From Vibrio japonicus (GTDB taxonomy: Bacteria; Pseudomonadota; Gammaproteobacteria; Enterobacterales; Vibrionaceae): a DNA stretch of 64,000 nucleotides. Positions 1 through 9,166 of this stretch are shown here, piece after piece. Position numbers and translations under genes: made by a program. Every line of letters begins with the position of its first letter. Within the stretch, counting starts at the first letter, position 1. Below the pieces are notes generated by a model. It worked only from the letters and a program-made list of their open reading frames with translations, ran no database searches and had not been told where the DNA came from. The DNA lies in assembly GCF_024582835.1 (NCBI RefSeq), contig NZ_CP102097.1, positions 1 to 64,000 of the forward strand, read 5' to 3'.

Positions 1-751
1 TGTGTGATACGCCAGTCATCAAGTGTTTGTAGACACCTTTTTTCTCTTCTGCTGACGCGGATGAACTAGCACTGCCGGAATGTTGATAAACGACGGCCTG
101 CTCAAAGGCTTTGTCCATCTCATCCTCGGTTTTCTTAAGTGCAGGACCGGTTTTAGTTCGGTACATTTTTTTACCGTTAAAGCGATCCAAAGGAACTTCG
201 ATATCAGCGGCGATGATGACGAGATCCGCATCAGCAATTTCTTGCTCTGTTAATTGGTTTTTTGCACCGACAGAACCTCGCGTCTCCACCTTGATTTGAT
301 GACCACGACGTTTACCTTCTTCTTCAAGTGCTTCTGCAGCCATAAAAGTATGTGCTACGCCAGTTGGACAAGCGGTGATAGCCACGATCTTCTTAGTCGA
401 TGATGTTTTTGCAGGGGAAAGGGTGATTTCTGTGGCTTCTAGCAACTCTGAAGCTTTCGATGGCACACTCTCCAGAAAGGCGACAGCATCTTGTGCAACT
501 TCGCTGATTGTCGCTTGATACACCTTTTTTCCAACAAAGCGTGAGTTATCGACAGGTGTATTAGCTGCGATAACAATGTAGTCAGCTTGTTCAATCTCTG
601 ACGAATTCAGGGTGTTAGACTCAACAATGGTCGATTGACATTCAATACGAGCATTCCAACCAAGTTTATTGGCCGCTTGTTCAAGTAAACCTGCGGCGAG
701 GATGCTGTTGGCAACACCACTAGGGCAAGCCGTAATAATAGCAATATTCAT
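1..751 (-). CDS. fruA: PTS fructose transporter EIIBC component, N-terminal part (cut by window edge)
   Basis: Inner-membrane fructose permease that phosphorylates fructose at C1 during uptake; only the first 250 codons are in the window. Two consecutive EIIB-type domains are visible. The first is at residues 1-100 with the loop ITACPSGVANS. The second starts near residue 120 with ITACPTGVAHTF, whose Cys is the phosphorylated residue in this family. The double IIB layout is typical of gamma-proteobacterial FruA. The EIIC membrane domain lies beyond the left edge. It starts at ATG 749-751, preceded by AAGG, 19 bases after fruK, and is the last gene of fruBKA. Cra control through the operators upstream of fruB is inferred. 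Confidence 0.95.
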   Translation of the reverse strand, partial: MNIAIITACPSGVANSILAAGLLEQAANKLGWNARIECQSTIVESNTLNSSEIEQADYIVIAANTPVDNSRFVGKKVYQATISEVAQDAVAFLESVPSKASELLEATEITLSPAKTSSTKKIVAITACPTGVAHTFMAAEALEEEGKRRGHQIKVETRGSVGAKNQLTEQEIADADLVIIAADIEVPLDRFNGKKMYRTKTGPALKKTEDEMDKAFEQAVVYQHSGSASSSASAEEKKGVYKHLMTGVSH

Positions 752-770
752 AGTGATAACCTTCTGTTCC

Positions 771-1745
771 TTAGTTTGCTTTCACGTTTGTACTAGAGCA
801 AATCTCTTTGATTTGTGTATTTAGCTTTATATTGTCCAACTCTTTTTGGCTGGTTAAACCAACACCCACTTGGCTAACGGCCATTGCCGAAAGTGCCGTA
901 GCGAAGCGCAGTAGCTCTTTACGTGGCATTGCTTGCATGTGACCCCAGCACATACCTGCAACCAGTGTATCTCCGGCTCCAACGGTACTCACAACACTCA
1001 TTTTGGGAGGTGTCGCGCGCAACCACTCTCCTTGACTGAGCCACATGACACCTTGAGCGCCCATTGAAACCACAATATTTTCAATTCCTTTATCGCTTAG
1101 CGTTTCTGCAGCAGATTGGCATTGTTCTGCAGATGTTAAATGTTGTCCCACTAGCTCACTGAGCTCTTCGTCATTGGGTTTGATTAGCCAAGGCTGGGAT
1201 GACAAGCCAGCCGCAAGGGCCGATTTACTGCTGTCAAACATGACTTTTTTGCCTTGTTTTCTCAGCTGAGCGATCCAACTCGCACATAGATCAGGGGATA
1301 CACCACCTGGAAGGCTGCCCGCAATGACGAAGTAGTCGTGATCTTCTGCTAAACGAAAGAGCACTTTTTCAAACTTAGCGATGTCTTCTTGGGTGACTTG
1401 CACACCTGGGAAGTTAATGTCACTGACGCGACCGCTTTCTTCGACGAGTTTGACGTTGATACGAGTAGCGCCTTCAACTTCAATAAACGAATCGACGACA
1501 TCAATTTGCGAAAACAGCTGGTGAAATAGCTCGGGGTTATCTTTACCCAGAAATCCCGTAACGGTAACTTGGGCACCAAGGTCACTCAGTACTTTTGCGA
1601 CATTGACGCCTTTGCCTGCAGCATGCAGGTTGCTTTGGGAGACTAAACTCACTGAACCAACATTAAGCTCTGACATGCTTCCAGTCAGATCAAGCGCTGG
1701 GTTTAACGTGATGGTCACGACTTTGGTCGTTTTTGAGCTTTGCAT
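771..1745 (-). CDS. fruK: 1-phosphofructokinase
   Basis: Cytoplasmic PfkB-family kinase that converts fructose 1-phosphate and ATP to fructose 1,6-bisphosphate, the step after FruA. The protein has 324 residues, starts MQSSKTTKVVTITLNPALDL and carries the C-terminal PfkB signature GAGDTLVAGM with the catalytic Asp. An in-frame start further upstream (1865) would overlap fruB by over 100 bases, so I chose the ATG at 1743-1745, which follows fruB by 10 bases and a TAAGGAG ribosome site. Middle gene of fruBKA. Family and operon position agree, so the call is firm. Confidence 0.95.
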   Translation of the reverse strand: MQSSKTTKVVTITLNPALDLTGSMSELNVGSVSLVSQSNLHAAGKGVNVAKVLSDLGAQVTVTGFLGKDNPELFHQLFSQIDVVDSFIEVEGATRINVKLVEESGRVSDINFPGVQVTQEDIAKFEKVLFRLAEDHDYFVIAGSLPGGVSPDLCASWIAQLRKQGKKVMFDSSKSALAAGLSSQPWLIKPNDEELSELVGQHLTSAEQCQSAAETLSDKGIENIVVSMGAQGVMWLSQGEWLRATPPKMSVVSTVGAGDTLVAGMCWGHMQAMPRKELLRFATALSAMAVSQVGVGLTSQKELDNIKLNTQIKEICSSTNVKAN

Positions 1746-1755
1746 TATCGACTCC

Positions 1756-2892
1756 TTAACCTTCACCAAGACCCGATGAAATAGCCTTGCCAATCGATTC
1801 CAGTGCGACAGAGGCATCTGGGCCTTCTGCTGTGAACTGCAATTGGTGGCCGTGTTTGACGCCAAGAGCGATAACTTTCATTAAGCTTTTTGCATTGACA
1901 GGCTTTGCATCCCCATCAAGATTGGCAACGCGTATATTGGACTCAAACTTTTTCGCTTCTGCGACCAACATTGCGCCAGGGCGGGCATGCAGTCCGTGAG
2001 CATTTTTAATTTTGAAAACGGCTTGATTATCAGATGTTGCCGCTTGTGACCCTGTAGCGTCATCACCTTTAAGCAAGGTTAAGAGTTGGTCGACATCAGC
2101 ATTGAGCAACTTGTCTTGATCGTTGCTGAAAACGATTTTTGATAGGTTATTAAGCAGTGCTTGATGAGCCCCATTACATGCCGAAAAAGCAAGTAATGCA
2201 CGAACAGGTTGGTTCTCAAATTGACAGTCGTTCGCGGTTGATACAAAGGATAAACCGCTTCGAGTCACATGCTTTTCGCAGCCAACCAGCCATAACCCTT
2301 TACCTAAATGAGTAGGGGATTTAGTCACAATGTCTGCGACAAATGCGTTTTCTGCACAGCCAGTATTCTTTAACAAACCAGCAGCGACGGCGCTCATTTG
2401 AACCATGTCACTTGCAGGAAAGTCGAGCTGGATCAGAGAGGCATCAAAGTCAGCTTCAAATTGAACTTCACCGCTAAGTAGGGCGATGATTTCTTCTTCT
2501 GACTTTGATTCACGTAAACGATCTTCAACGCCGTCTGCACCCAATACTTTGGTTAGTTGCTTTAGAATACTGAGATGTTCATCAGACTTAGCAGCGATAC
2601 CAATAGCAAGATACACGGTATTACCGTCGGCCCAATCCACACCGTTTGGGTAGTGGTGGATAGCAACACCGGTCGTTTTCACCATAGAACGCGTATCTGT
2701 CGTGCCATGTGGAATCGCAATACCGTTTCCAAGAAATGTAGAGTTCTGGTTTTCGCGGTCAAGCATGCCAGAAACGTAAGCATCGTCGACTAAACCTTTA
2801 GCGCTCAGACTATTTGCCAAGCTCTTTATTGCTTCAGTTTTATCCGACGCTCTCTGAGCAAGATGAATATCAGTGTTATTTAGCTTAAGCAT
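1756..2892 (-). CDS. fruB: PTS fructose EIIA-FPr protein (diphosphoryl transfer protein)
   Basis: Cytoplasmic phosphocarrier feeding phosphate from enzyme I to FruA. The protein has 378 residues. The EIIA domain is at about 1-145 with its active His62 in IAIPHGTTD. A middle domain at about 150-275 is of the kind proposed for regulator docking. The HPr-like domain is at about 291-378 with active His302 in HGLHARPGA. First gene of fruBKA on the minus strand, divergent from cra. A Cra-type operator lies 49 bases upstream of the start, so derepression by fructose 1-phosphate, as in Escherichia coli, is the expected control. Confidence 0.95.
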   Translation of the reverse strand: MLKLNNTDIHLAQRASDKTEAIKSLANSLSAKGLVDDAYVSGMLDRENQNSTFLGNGIAIPHGTTDTRSMVKTTGVAIHHYPNGVDWADGNTVYLAIGIAAKSDEHLSILKQLTKVLGADGVEDRLRESKSEEEIIALLSGEVQFEADFDASLIQLDFPASDMVQMSAVAAGLLKNTGCAENAFVADIVTKSPTHLGKGLWLVGCEKHVTRSGLSFVSTANDCQFENQPVRALLAFSACNGAHQALLNNLSKIVFSNDQDKLLNADVDQLLTLLKGDDATGSQAATSDNQAVFKIKNAHGLHARPGAMLVAEAKKFESNIRVANLDGDAKPVNAKSLMKVIALGVKHGHQLQFTAEGPDASVALESIGKAISSGLGEG

Positions 2893-2940
2893 GGTGCTTC
2901 TCCAGCTTTACAGAATCATAGTCAACTCATGCCATGTTAT

Positions 2941-2956
2941 ACTGAATCGATTCAGC
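2941..2956. promoter_or_regulatory. Probable Cra (FruR) operator, fruB-proximal
   Basis: ACTGAATCGATTCAGC, a near-perfect palindrome matching the enterobacterial Cra consensus GCTGAATCGNTTCAGC at all but the first base. It sits just upstream of fruB, where a bound repressor would cover the promoter. Function is inferred from known Cra sites. Confidence 0.8.
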
Positions 2957-3080
2957 AAATAGGCAAACTTAAAAGGGTTTAGCAAAACATGTAATAAACA
3001 AACTAAGACTTATCCCCAACTTTAGGTTAGCTTGCTTTGTTGCGTTCTGGTTGGTGACTTGCATCAATTTTTTATCTTTT

Positions 3081-3096
3081 GCTGAATCCTTTCAGC
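3081..3096. promoter_or_regulatory. Probable Cra (FruR) operator, middle site
   Basis: GCTGAATCCTTTCAGC matches the Cra consensus in both half sites (GCTGAA and TTCAGC). It lies in the fruB-cra divergent region, 22 bases (two helical turns) from the next site when measured start to start, an arrangement that would favour cooperative binding. Confidence 0.8.
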
Positions 3097-3102
3097 TTTA
3101 AT

Positions 3103-3118
3103 ACTGAATCGGTTCAGC
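3103..3118. promoter_or_regulatory. Probable Cra (FruR) operator, cra-proximal
   Basis: ACTGAATCGGTTCAGC matches the Cra consensus except for the first base. It is 70 bases upstream of the cra start, so it may mediate autoregulation. The rest of the 296-base gap holds only A/T-rich promoter-like sequence. Confidence 0.8.
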
Positions 3119-3188
3119 TTATAATTCAACTCAAGGTAGGATCTTTAATTAATTAATATGATCCCACGCACAGAATAAGGTTTAGCCA

Positions 3189-4169
3189 ATGACACTGGAT
3201 GAAATTGCAAAGCTGGCAGGGGTTTCTAAAACAACAGCAAGCTATGTAATAAATGGGAAAGCAAGTAAGCACCGAATTAGTGAGCGAACACAGCGCAAAG
3301 TAATGGCTGTGGTAGAGGAGCACAACTATCGCCCTGATCTGGCAGCAAGCACACTAAGGGCAGGACAGAGTCGCTCTTTTGGATTAATCATCCCTGATTT
3401 AGAAAACACCAGCTACGCACGCTTAGCAAAGTTGCTGGAGAAAAACTCACGGGCTTCGGGCTATCAAATACTGATTGGCTGCTCTGATGACGATCCAGAA
3501 ACTGAAAGAAGTGTTGTTCAAGCTCTTGTGAGTCGAAAGGTTGATGCTTTGTTTGTCGCCAGTGTGATTCCAGACGCCAGTGCATTCTATTTAACACTGC
3601 AACAGAGCGGAACACCAGTCATTGCATTAGACCGCCCATTGGATGACGAACATTTTTCGTGTGTGATAAGTGAAGATTTCGGCGCGGCTCTAGAGTTAAC
3701 AAATTCAGTAATAGGTGACGGTGTCACAAAAGTTGGCCTAATTGGAGCGCTGCCGGAGCTCAACATATCGCGTGAGCGTGAGCTTGGGTTTTACGCCGCA
3801 GCTAAACAAGCCAAGCTCGAAACGATTATTGGCTATGGCGAGCACTTTAATCGTGAAGATGGTAAATCCGTACTATTAGGTTGGCTAGAAAGTGACACCT
3901 TGCCTGATGCTTTAGTCACCACATCTTACACGCTGCTTGAAGGGGTGTTAGATGTTTTACTAAAGTATCCAGAAATCACAGGCAAGTTGAAAATTGCAAC
4001 GTTTGGCGACAATCAACTGTTGGACTTTTTGCCTATTAAAATAAACTCGTTGCCCCAGCAATTTGAACTGATTGCAGACAGCGCAATGGCACTGGCGTTA
4101 AATGCTGCATCCAAACGGTATCAAGCAGGTGTGGAACTGGTTCCTAGGAAGATTATCGTGCGTCAGTAG
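3189..4169 (+). CDS. cra: Catabolite repressor/activator, LacI family
   Basis: DNA-binding regulator of fructose and central carbon metabolism whose effector in enterobacteria is fructose 1-phosphate. The protein has 326 residues. The LacI-type helix-turn-helix is at the extreme N-terminus (MTLDEIAKLAGVSKTTASYV) and is followed by the hinge and a periplasmic-binding-like effector domain. The start is fixed by the helix-turn-helix, which begins at residue 1 as in E. coli Cra. It faces away from fruBKA across three Cra-type operators, so its role as local regulator follows from both family and context. Also called FruR. Confidence 0.93.
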   Translation: MTLDEIAKLAGVSKTTASYVINGKASKHRISERTQRKVMAVVEEHNYRPDLAASTLRAGQSRSFGLIIPDLENTSYARLAKLLEKNSRASGYQILIGCSDDDPETERSVVQALVSRKVDALFVASVIPDASAFYLTLQQSGTPVIALDRPLDDEHFSCVISEDFGAALELTNSVIGDGVTKVGLIGALPELNISRERELGFYAAAKQAKLETIIGYGEHFNREDGKSVLLGWLESDTLPDALVTTSYTLLEGVLDVLLKYPEITGKLKIATFGDNQLLDFLPIKINSLPQQFELIADSAMALALNAASKRYQAGVELVPRKIIVRQ

Positions 4170-4194
4170 TTCTTATCTAATATTGAGCGATAAA

Positions 4195-4218
4195 TTTAAG
4201 CGCTATTTGGCGCTTAAA
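4195..4218. terminator. Hairpin between convergent cra and barrel-protein gene
   Basis: Nine-base perfect arms TTTAAGCGC and GCGCTTAAA around a six-base loop. It lies between the stop of cra and the stop of the minus-strand gene, so it can serve both. The tract after it is T-rich (CTTTCTT) but not a clean run. Confidence 0.6.
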
Positions 4219-4223
4219 CTTTC

Positions 4224-4742
4224 TTAGTACTGAAAACGAACAGACATCGTCAGTTGTGGACCATATATACCGTTATTCCGCATTTCTCCAGAAAGCGTCA
4301 ATTGGTCGGTAGAGTGGAAACGAACGCCGGCATGAAAAACGGAAGATTCGTCATTTCGTCCAATGCGTCCTGTCGCTTCAATTTGATCAGCCAACCAAAG
4401 ACGAAAACCAATATTCATCTCTACTTGAGTTACGCTGTCACGTTCATATTGCTCAGGAAACTCAATACGGTGAGCAAGTACCTGTCCGTAAATGTCTGCA
4501 AATTGAGAGAGTGGCCCATTAAAACCAACCCCAGCCGCTGCTGCATAATCACTATCAAACTGAGAATCAATACGTGCAACAACATGAGTGTTTTGAGTAA
4601 GAAAATGGCTGGCCTCAACCCCTGTTAATTGAGGGTCGGTAGCAGTGCGAATTTCAATAAAGTTATAGTTAAAATTATTAGCGTACGTGAATCCAGAAAA
4701 GCCAACGCAACTCATCACGCTGGCTAAAATTAACTTTTTCAA
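4224..4742 (-). CDS. Secreted or outer-membrane beta-strand protein, unknown
   Basis: Not recognised as a named family. With the start chosen here the protein has 172 residues and begins with a signal peptide (MKKLILASVMSCVGFSGFTYA). The remainder alternates polar and hydrophobic residues in strand-like blocks and ends in SVRFQY, with the C-terminal aromatic residue usual in outer-membrane barrels. I prefer the TTG at 4740-4742, which has GGAG six bases upstream; the ATG at 4757 lacks a ribosome site and would add five residues before the signal peptide. It is monocistronic, convergent with cra. A small porin-like or OmpW-like barrel is possible but unproven. Confidence 0.6.
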   Translation of the reverse strand: MKKLILASVMSCVGFSGFTYANNFNYNFIEIRTATDPQLTGVEASHFLTQNTHVVARIDSQFDSDYAAAAGVGFNGPLSQFADIYGQVLAHRIEFPEQYERDSVTQVEMNIGFRLWLADQIEATGRIGRNDESSVFHAGVRFHSTDQLTLSGEMRNNGIYGPQLTMSVRFQY

Positions 4743-4757
4743 AGCAGTCTCCGACAT

Positions 4758-5111
4758 GCATTATTCATTTGACTTATTTTACTTGGCAGTATGCAATCCC
4801 GAATATTATCGTAATTATCAGATAATGAAACACTTTTACATAATTTCCATGTGCTCAACTTCAATTTCTGGAGTGTTTCCGCTTTCATTTTCGCCGAAAT
4901 GATGTCGTTTTATGATGAGTTTATGGGGCTAGATGAAATCAACGCGTTGCGCTGCCTATGTATCAATGGATTTATAGAAGTATTCGTATATTGGGAATGA
5001 ATACTTGTGAATTGATGGCAGGCAACGCATTCATACTCGATTCATTATTGAGTATTACGCTCAAAACGCTATCATCTGACTCAATCCTTCCAAATATCAT
5101 CAAGTTAATTT
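4758..5111. promoter_or_regulatory. Intergenic region upstream of cobQ-modABC with two inverted repeats
   Basis: A 354-base A/T-rich gap. It holds AAGTATTC/GAATACTT arms at 4978-4985 and 4999-5006, and ATACTC/GAGTAT arms at 5033-5038 and 5050-5055. Both are within 140 bases of the cobQ start and could be operators. I see no recognisable cobalamin or molybdenum-cofactor riboswitch and no clear ModE box. Confidence 0.4.
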
Positions 5112-6575
5112 ATGCAGCCAACAATACGAGCACTTATGGTGCAGGGAACCACCTCAGATGCCGGAAAAAGTGTGTTAGTCGCCGCGTTATGCCGAGTGCT
5201 AGCACGTAAAGGTGTTAACGTTGCCCCTTTCAAACCACAGAATATGGCCTTGAATAGTGCGGTGACTGCTGATGGCGGAGAGATTGGGCGAGCGCAATAT
5301 GTTCAGGCTCTCGCGGCTGGCGTAGAAGCAACCGTCGATATGAACCCAGTCCTGCTAAAACCAAACACAGATGTCGGTGCGCAAGTTATCGTGCAAGGCA
5401 AAGCTGTGGCAGATATGAATGCCATTGGCTATCAGAGTTACAAAGAGTTTGCTTTACCTTTTGTGATGGAGTCATTTACACGACTGCAAAACGAATTTGA
5501 GTCTGTAATCATTGAAGGTGCGGGTAGTCCCGCAGAGGTAAACCTTAGAGAAAACGATATTGCGAATATGGGCTTTGCCGAAGAGGCGGATGTACCCGTC
5601 ATCATCATCGCAGACATCGACAAAGGCGGTGTCTTCGCACATCTGTACGGTACGTTAGCGCTATTATCTCAAAGCGAGCAAGATCGTGTTATTGGCTTTG
5701 TGATCAACCGATTCCGTGGTGATCTGTCTTTATTGCAGCCAGGTCTCGATTGGCTGGAGAAAAAAACCAATAAGCCTGTGCTTGGCGTATTACCATACCT
5801 TCACGGCTTTGATCTTGAAGCAGAGGACGCGATCAACAGTGATCAAGTCGCTAGTGACGACATCAAACTCAATGTCGTTGTCCCTGTTTTCCCGCGTATC
5901 AGCAACCACACAGACTTCGACGTACTCCGGAGCAACCCAGATATCAATCTGCGTTATGTCGGTCAAGGTGAAAGATTGGATAAAGCTGACTTGATCATTT
6001 TACCGGGTTCGAAATCAGTACGTAACGATTTGGCTCATCTCAGATCGCAAGGGTGGGATAAGGATATTGCCCGCCATCTTCGTCTGGGTGGCAAAGTGAT
6101 GGGGATATGCGGGGGATACCAAATGCTAGGCAACACCGTCTCAGATCCTCTAGGAATCGAAGGGGAAGCGGGGAGTTCTATAGGGCTAGGCTATTTGGAC
6201 CTTGAAACGGAACTAGCACCTGAAAAAACGCTGACGAATGTTTCAGGTTGCATGACGCTAGGCGGCCAGTCCGTCGACGTGTCTGGCTACGAAATCCACG
6301 CAGGTGTGAGTAAAGTACAATCCAACCCATTGATTATGTTAAGTGATGGTAAGACGGATGGCGCGATTAGTGATTGCAATCAAGTTGTAGGGACGTATTT
6401 ACATGGTATCTTTGATGCCCCTAACGTACCCAATACTTTCGCTGCATGGTTGGGGATAGAAAAGGTGGCGACTGTCGACCACGCACAGAATAAACAAGAT
6501 GCCATCGATCGAATTGCGGACGCCGTCGAATCACATATTAATCTATCACTGCTATGGCCAGAACTGGACTCTTAA
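5112..6575 (+). CDS. cobQ: Cobyric acid synthase (amidotransferase)
   Basis: Glutamine- and ATP-dependent enzyme that amidates four side chains of adenosylcobyrinic acid a,c-diamide. The protein has 487 residues. An N-terminal nucleotide-binding domain has the P-loop-like GTTSDAGKS at about residues 12-20. The C-terminal class I glutamine amidotransferase domain contains the nucleophile Cys in GICGGYQ and the late His in YLHGIFDAP. Length matches the family. It is the first gene of a tight operon with modABC (five bases to modA), which is unusual because molybdate uptake and corrin amidation are not metabolically linked. No other cobalamin biosynthesis gene is in the window. Also called CbiP. 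Confidence 0.93.
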   Translation: MQPTIRALMVQGTTSDAGKSVLVAALCRVLARKGVNVAPFKPQNMALNSAVTADGGEIGRAQYVQALAAGVEATVDMNPVLLKPNTDVGAQVIVQGKAVADMNAIGYQSYKEFALPFVMESFTRLQNEFESVIIEGAGSPAEVNLRENDIANMGFAEEADVPVIIIADIDKGGVFAHLYGTLALLSQSEQDRVIGFVINRFRGDLSLLQPGLDWLEKKTNKPVLGVLPYLHGFDLEAEDAINSDQVASDDIKLNVVVPVFPRISNHTDFDVLRSNPDINLRYVGQGERLDKADLIILPGSKSVRNDLAHLRSQGWDKDIARHLRLGGKVMGICGGYQMLGNTVSDPLGIEGEAGSSIGLGYLDLETELAPEKTLTNVSGCMTLGGQSVDVSGYEIHAGVSKVQSNPLIMLSDGKTDGAISDCNQVVGTYLHGIFDAPNVPNTFAAWLGIEKVATVDHAQNKQDAIDRIADAVESHINLSLLWPELDS

Positions 6576-6580
6576 CCATT

Positions 6581-7327
6581 ATGAAATTATTCAAATCTTT
6601 GCTCGTAGCGCCATTGTTTTACATGAGTTTCGCGTCGAGTGCCACGGATAAACTCACGGTTTACGCTGCTTCTTCCATGACAAACGCCGTGACAGAGATT
6701 GTGTCTGCGTTTGAACAAGAGCAAGATGTTGACGTGACAACCGTGTTTGCAGGCAGCTCGTCTTTGGCCAGGCAGTTAGCGCATGGCGCACCCGCAGATG
6801 TGTTTATCTCGGCAAATACAAAGTGGGTGCAGTATCTAATTGAACAAGGTGTTGTATCTAGTGACAACGTCACTAATATCGCATCGAATCGTCTTGTGAT
6901 CATTTCTGGAGAAAACGATCAGAAGAGTTTCGAATTGAATGATCCAAAAAGCTGGGCGCACGGTTTAAATGGCAGTCGCTTGGCGATTGGCCAGCCCGAT
7001 GCAGTTCCGGCTGGCATATACGCTAAAGAATCACTCAAAAACCTCGGTATCTGGCCTTCGGTAAAAGACCATCTTGCACCAACCAATAATGTGCGAATCG
7101 CGTTAGCACTGGTCGAACGCAAAGAGGCGTCTTTAGGCGTGGTTTATCGAACCGACGCACAACTGAGTAATAAGGTAAATGTGCTTGGTATTCTTCCTGA
7201 ATCAACGCATCAGCCAATCATCTATCCTATGGCTCAACTCAACGAGCGCCCTGTAACAAAGGCGTTTTCGACGTTTACTCAGCAAGAAAAATCCAAAGAA
7301 ATCTTGGCCAAATTTGGCTTTAACTAA
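6581..7327 (+). CDS. modA: Molybdate ABC transporter periplasmic binding protein
   Basis: Captures molybdate or tungstate in the periplasm. The protein has 248 residues with a signal peptide ending near FASSA. It then shows the ModA hallmarks VYAASSMTNAV and FAGSSSLARQL, whose serines contact the oxyanion, and DAVPAGIYAKESL. The start is ATG 6581, five bases after the cobQ stop; an in-frame ATG at 6554 lies inside cobQ and would spoil the signal peptide. Followed by modB after two bases. Supplies molybdenum for enzymes such as the periplasmic nitrate reductase encoded at 51.6 kb. Confidence 0.95.
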   Translation: MKLFKSLLVAPLFYMSFASSATDKLTVYAASSMTNAVTEIVSAFEQEQDVDVTTVFAGSSSLARQLAHGAPADVFISANTKWVQYLIEQGVVSSDNVTNIASNRLVIISGENDQKSFELNDPKSWAHGLNGSRLAIGQPDAVPAGIYAKESLKNLGIWPSVKDHLAPTNNVRIALALVERKEASLGVVYRTDAQLSNKVNVLGILPESTHQPIIYPMAQLNERPVTKAFSTFTQQEKSKEILAKFGFN

Positions 7328-7329
7328 TT

Positions 7330-8025
7330 ATGTTTGATGTTTTGACAGACTATGAAGTACAAGCGTTAGTCTTAAGCCTCAAAGTGGCGACATACACCAT
7401 CGTTTGGCTTATTCCTATTGGGATTCTGATCGCCTGGATACTGGCTAAGAAACAATTTGTTGGCAAACATTTCTTGGACAGTGTCGTTCACTTACCCCTT
7501 GTGTTACCACCCGTTGTTATCGGTTATTTGCTACTTATCGTCATGGGGCGGCAAGGTGTGTTTGGTAAATGGCTGTACGAACATTTTTCTATTGCTTTTT
7601 CCTTCAATTGGAAAGGGGCCGTTTTAGCCTGTATTGTCGTTGCGTTACCCTTAATGGTTCGCTCGATTCGCCTAAGTTTGGAAGGCGTTGACAACAAGTT
7701 AGAGCAAGCTGCTGCAACATTGGGGGCCTCGCCATTAAAAGTCTTTGTGACTATCACTCTGCCTTTGATTATTCCCGGTATCATCACAGGTACGATGCTT
7801 TCCTTTGCGCGCAGTTTGGGAGAATTTGGTGCCACTATCAGTTTTGTGTCAAACATACCGGGCGAAACTCAAACTATCCCACTGGCAATGTACAGTTTTA
7901 TTGAAACCCCAGGCTCCGAGACACAAGCAATGCGGTTATGTGTCATTTCGATTTTGATTGCGCTGGCCTCCATGATGCTTTCAGAGTGGATGTCACGCTG
8001 CTCTCGTAAACGGCTGAGGGGATGA
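7330..8025 (+). CDS. modB: Molybdate ABC transporter permease
   Basis: Inner-membrane channel subunit with 231 residues, about five membrane segments and the permease EAA-type loop near [22 protein letters not shown], where the ATPase docks. Downstream motifs [13 protein letters not shown] are typical of ModB and CysT/W permeases. It begins two bases after modA and ends four bases before modC. Function follows from family plus operon position. Confidence 0.95.
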   Translation: MFDVLTDYEVQALVLSLKVATYTIVWLIPIGILIAWILAKKQFVGKHFLDSVVHLPLVLPPVVIGYLLLIVMGRQGVFGKWLYEHFSIAFSFNWKGAVLACIVVALPLMVRSIRLSLEGVDNKLEQAAATLGASPLKVFVTITLPLIIPGIITGTMLSFARSLGEFGATISFVSNIPGETQTIPLAMYSFIETPGSETQAMRLCVISILIALASMMLSEWMSRCSRKRLRG

Positions 8026-8029
8026 AAAC

Positions 8030-9130
8030 ATGGGAATTCATATTTCATACACTCAACGTTTAGGCTCTCAAACCTTTGATATAGACCTCACGCTGCCACC
8101 CAAAGGCATCACTGCCGTATTTGGACGTTCAGGTGCGGGCAAAACATCGCTTATTAACGTCGTCGCTGGCTTGAGTTCGCCAGATAAGGGGAGGGTTGAT
8201 ATCAATGGTACGCGTTTGTTTGACTCTCAGCAGGGATTAAACATCCCCGTTCACAAGCGTAACGTCGGTTATGTTTTTCAGGACGCTCGCTTGTTCCCTC
8301 ATTACAAAGTAAAAGGAAATCTGCTGTATGGTGTACGAGAGTTTGACGCCGAGCATTTTCAGCAGATCATTGAACTCTTAGCTCTCAAACCATTATTGAC
8401 GCGTTACCCCAATCAGTTATCTGGTGGGGAAAGGCAGAGAGTAGCGATTGGCCGCGCTTTGCTTTCTAAACCAGACATCCTATTGATGGATGAGCCTTTA
8501 GCCTCATTAGATTTACCAAGGAAACGTGAGGTTCTCCCTTTTTTAGAACAACTGGCACAGAGTGTTCACATTCCAATTATGTACGTATCTCATAGCTTAA
8601 ATGAAGTATTGCGACTCGCGCAGAACTTGGTAGTGGTTGAGAACGGTAGAGTTGCCGCTTGTGGTTCGCTGGAACAGGTCTGGTCCTCTAATCAAATGAA
8701 ACCATGGCAATCTTTTTCTGAACGGAGTTCCTTATTTGAAGCGAAAATAGCGGAGCATAACCACGAATATGCACTTTCTCGTGTGGAGCTCGCACCTGAC
8801 GTTCATTTATGGGTACAGAAAATTGATGGAGAGATAGGAAGCAGTGTCCGCTTGCAAATAAGGGCGAATGACGTTTCGTTGACGCTTGACCCACCAAGTA
8901 AGACTTCTATCAGAAATATTATCCATGGCGTCATCGTCAAATTAGAGAATCACTCGAACGGGGAAGATAGAAAAAGTGTTTCTGTCACGATTAAGCTTGC
9001 AGATGAGTGTTTGTTAGTCGCAACGATTACTGGCTGGGCGTGTGACGATCTTTGTTTGGTCGAAGGGATGGAAGTCTACGCGCAAATAAAAGGGGTGAGC
9101 GTCACTCAGCGCGATATTGTCGTGTATTAA
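8030..9130 (+). CDS. modC: Molybdate ABC transporter ATP-binding protein
   Basis: Energises ModAB import. The protein has 366 residues. Walker A is GRSGAGKTS (near residues 33-41), the ABC signature LSGGERQRV, Walker B ILLMDEP, and the switch His lies in YVSHS. A C-terminal MOP/TOBE-type domain (about 295-360) can bind oxyanion and is usual in ModC. Last gene of cobQ-modABC; an intrinsic terminator follows immediately. Confidence 0.95.
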   Translation: MGIHISYTQRLGSQTFDIDLTLPPKGITAVFGRSGAGKTSLINVVAGLSSPDKGRVDINGTRLFDSQQGLNIPVHKRNVGYVFQDARLFPHYKVKGNLLYGVREFDAEHFQQIIELLALKPLLTRYPNQLSGGERQRVAIGRALLSKPDILLMDEPLASLDLPRKREVLPFLEQLAQSVHIPIMYVSHSLNEVLRLAQNLVVVENGRVAACGSLEQVWSSNQMKPWQSFSERSSLFEAKIAEHNHEYALSRVELAPDVHLWVQKIDGEIGSSVRLQIRANDVSLTLDPPSKTSIRNIIHGVIVKLENHSNGEDRKSVSVTIKLADECLLVATITGWACDDLCLVEGMEVYAQIKGVSVTQRDIVVY

Positions 9131-9131
9131 T

Positions 9132-9157
9132 AAAAACGCCGTGAGTACGGCGTTTTT
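9132..9157. terminator. Bidirectional intrinsic terminator after modC
   Basis: AAAAACGCCG and CGGCGTTTTT arms around a six-base loop. The T run on the plus strand and the A run on the left arm let it end both modC and the convergent gene at 9167. Confidence 0.9.
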
Positions 9158-9166
9158 CGAGTGAGA

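Noticed and set aside
2575..2793. 72-residue plus-strand frame inside fruB
   Set aside because: It lies fully within fruB on the other strand and reads like a codon shadow.
4758..5111. Cobalamin or molybdenum-cofactor riboswitch upstream of cobQ-modABC
   Set aside because: No B12-box-like sequence and no multi-stem layout with a sequestering hairpin could be drawn; only two simple inverted repeats were seen.
4958..5209. 83-residue plus-strand frame
   Set aside because: It overlaps the start of cobQ in another frame, has no ribosome site and no protein-like composition.
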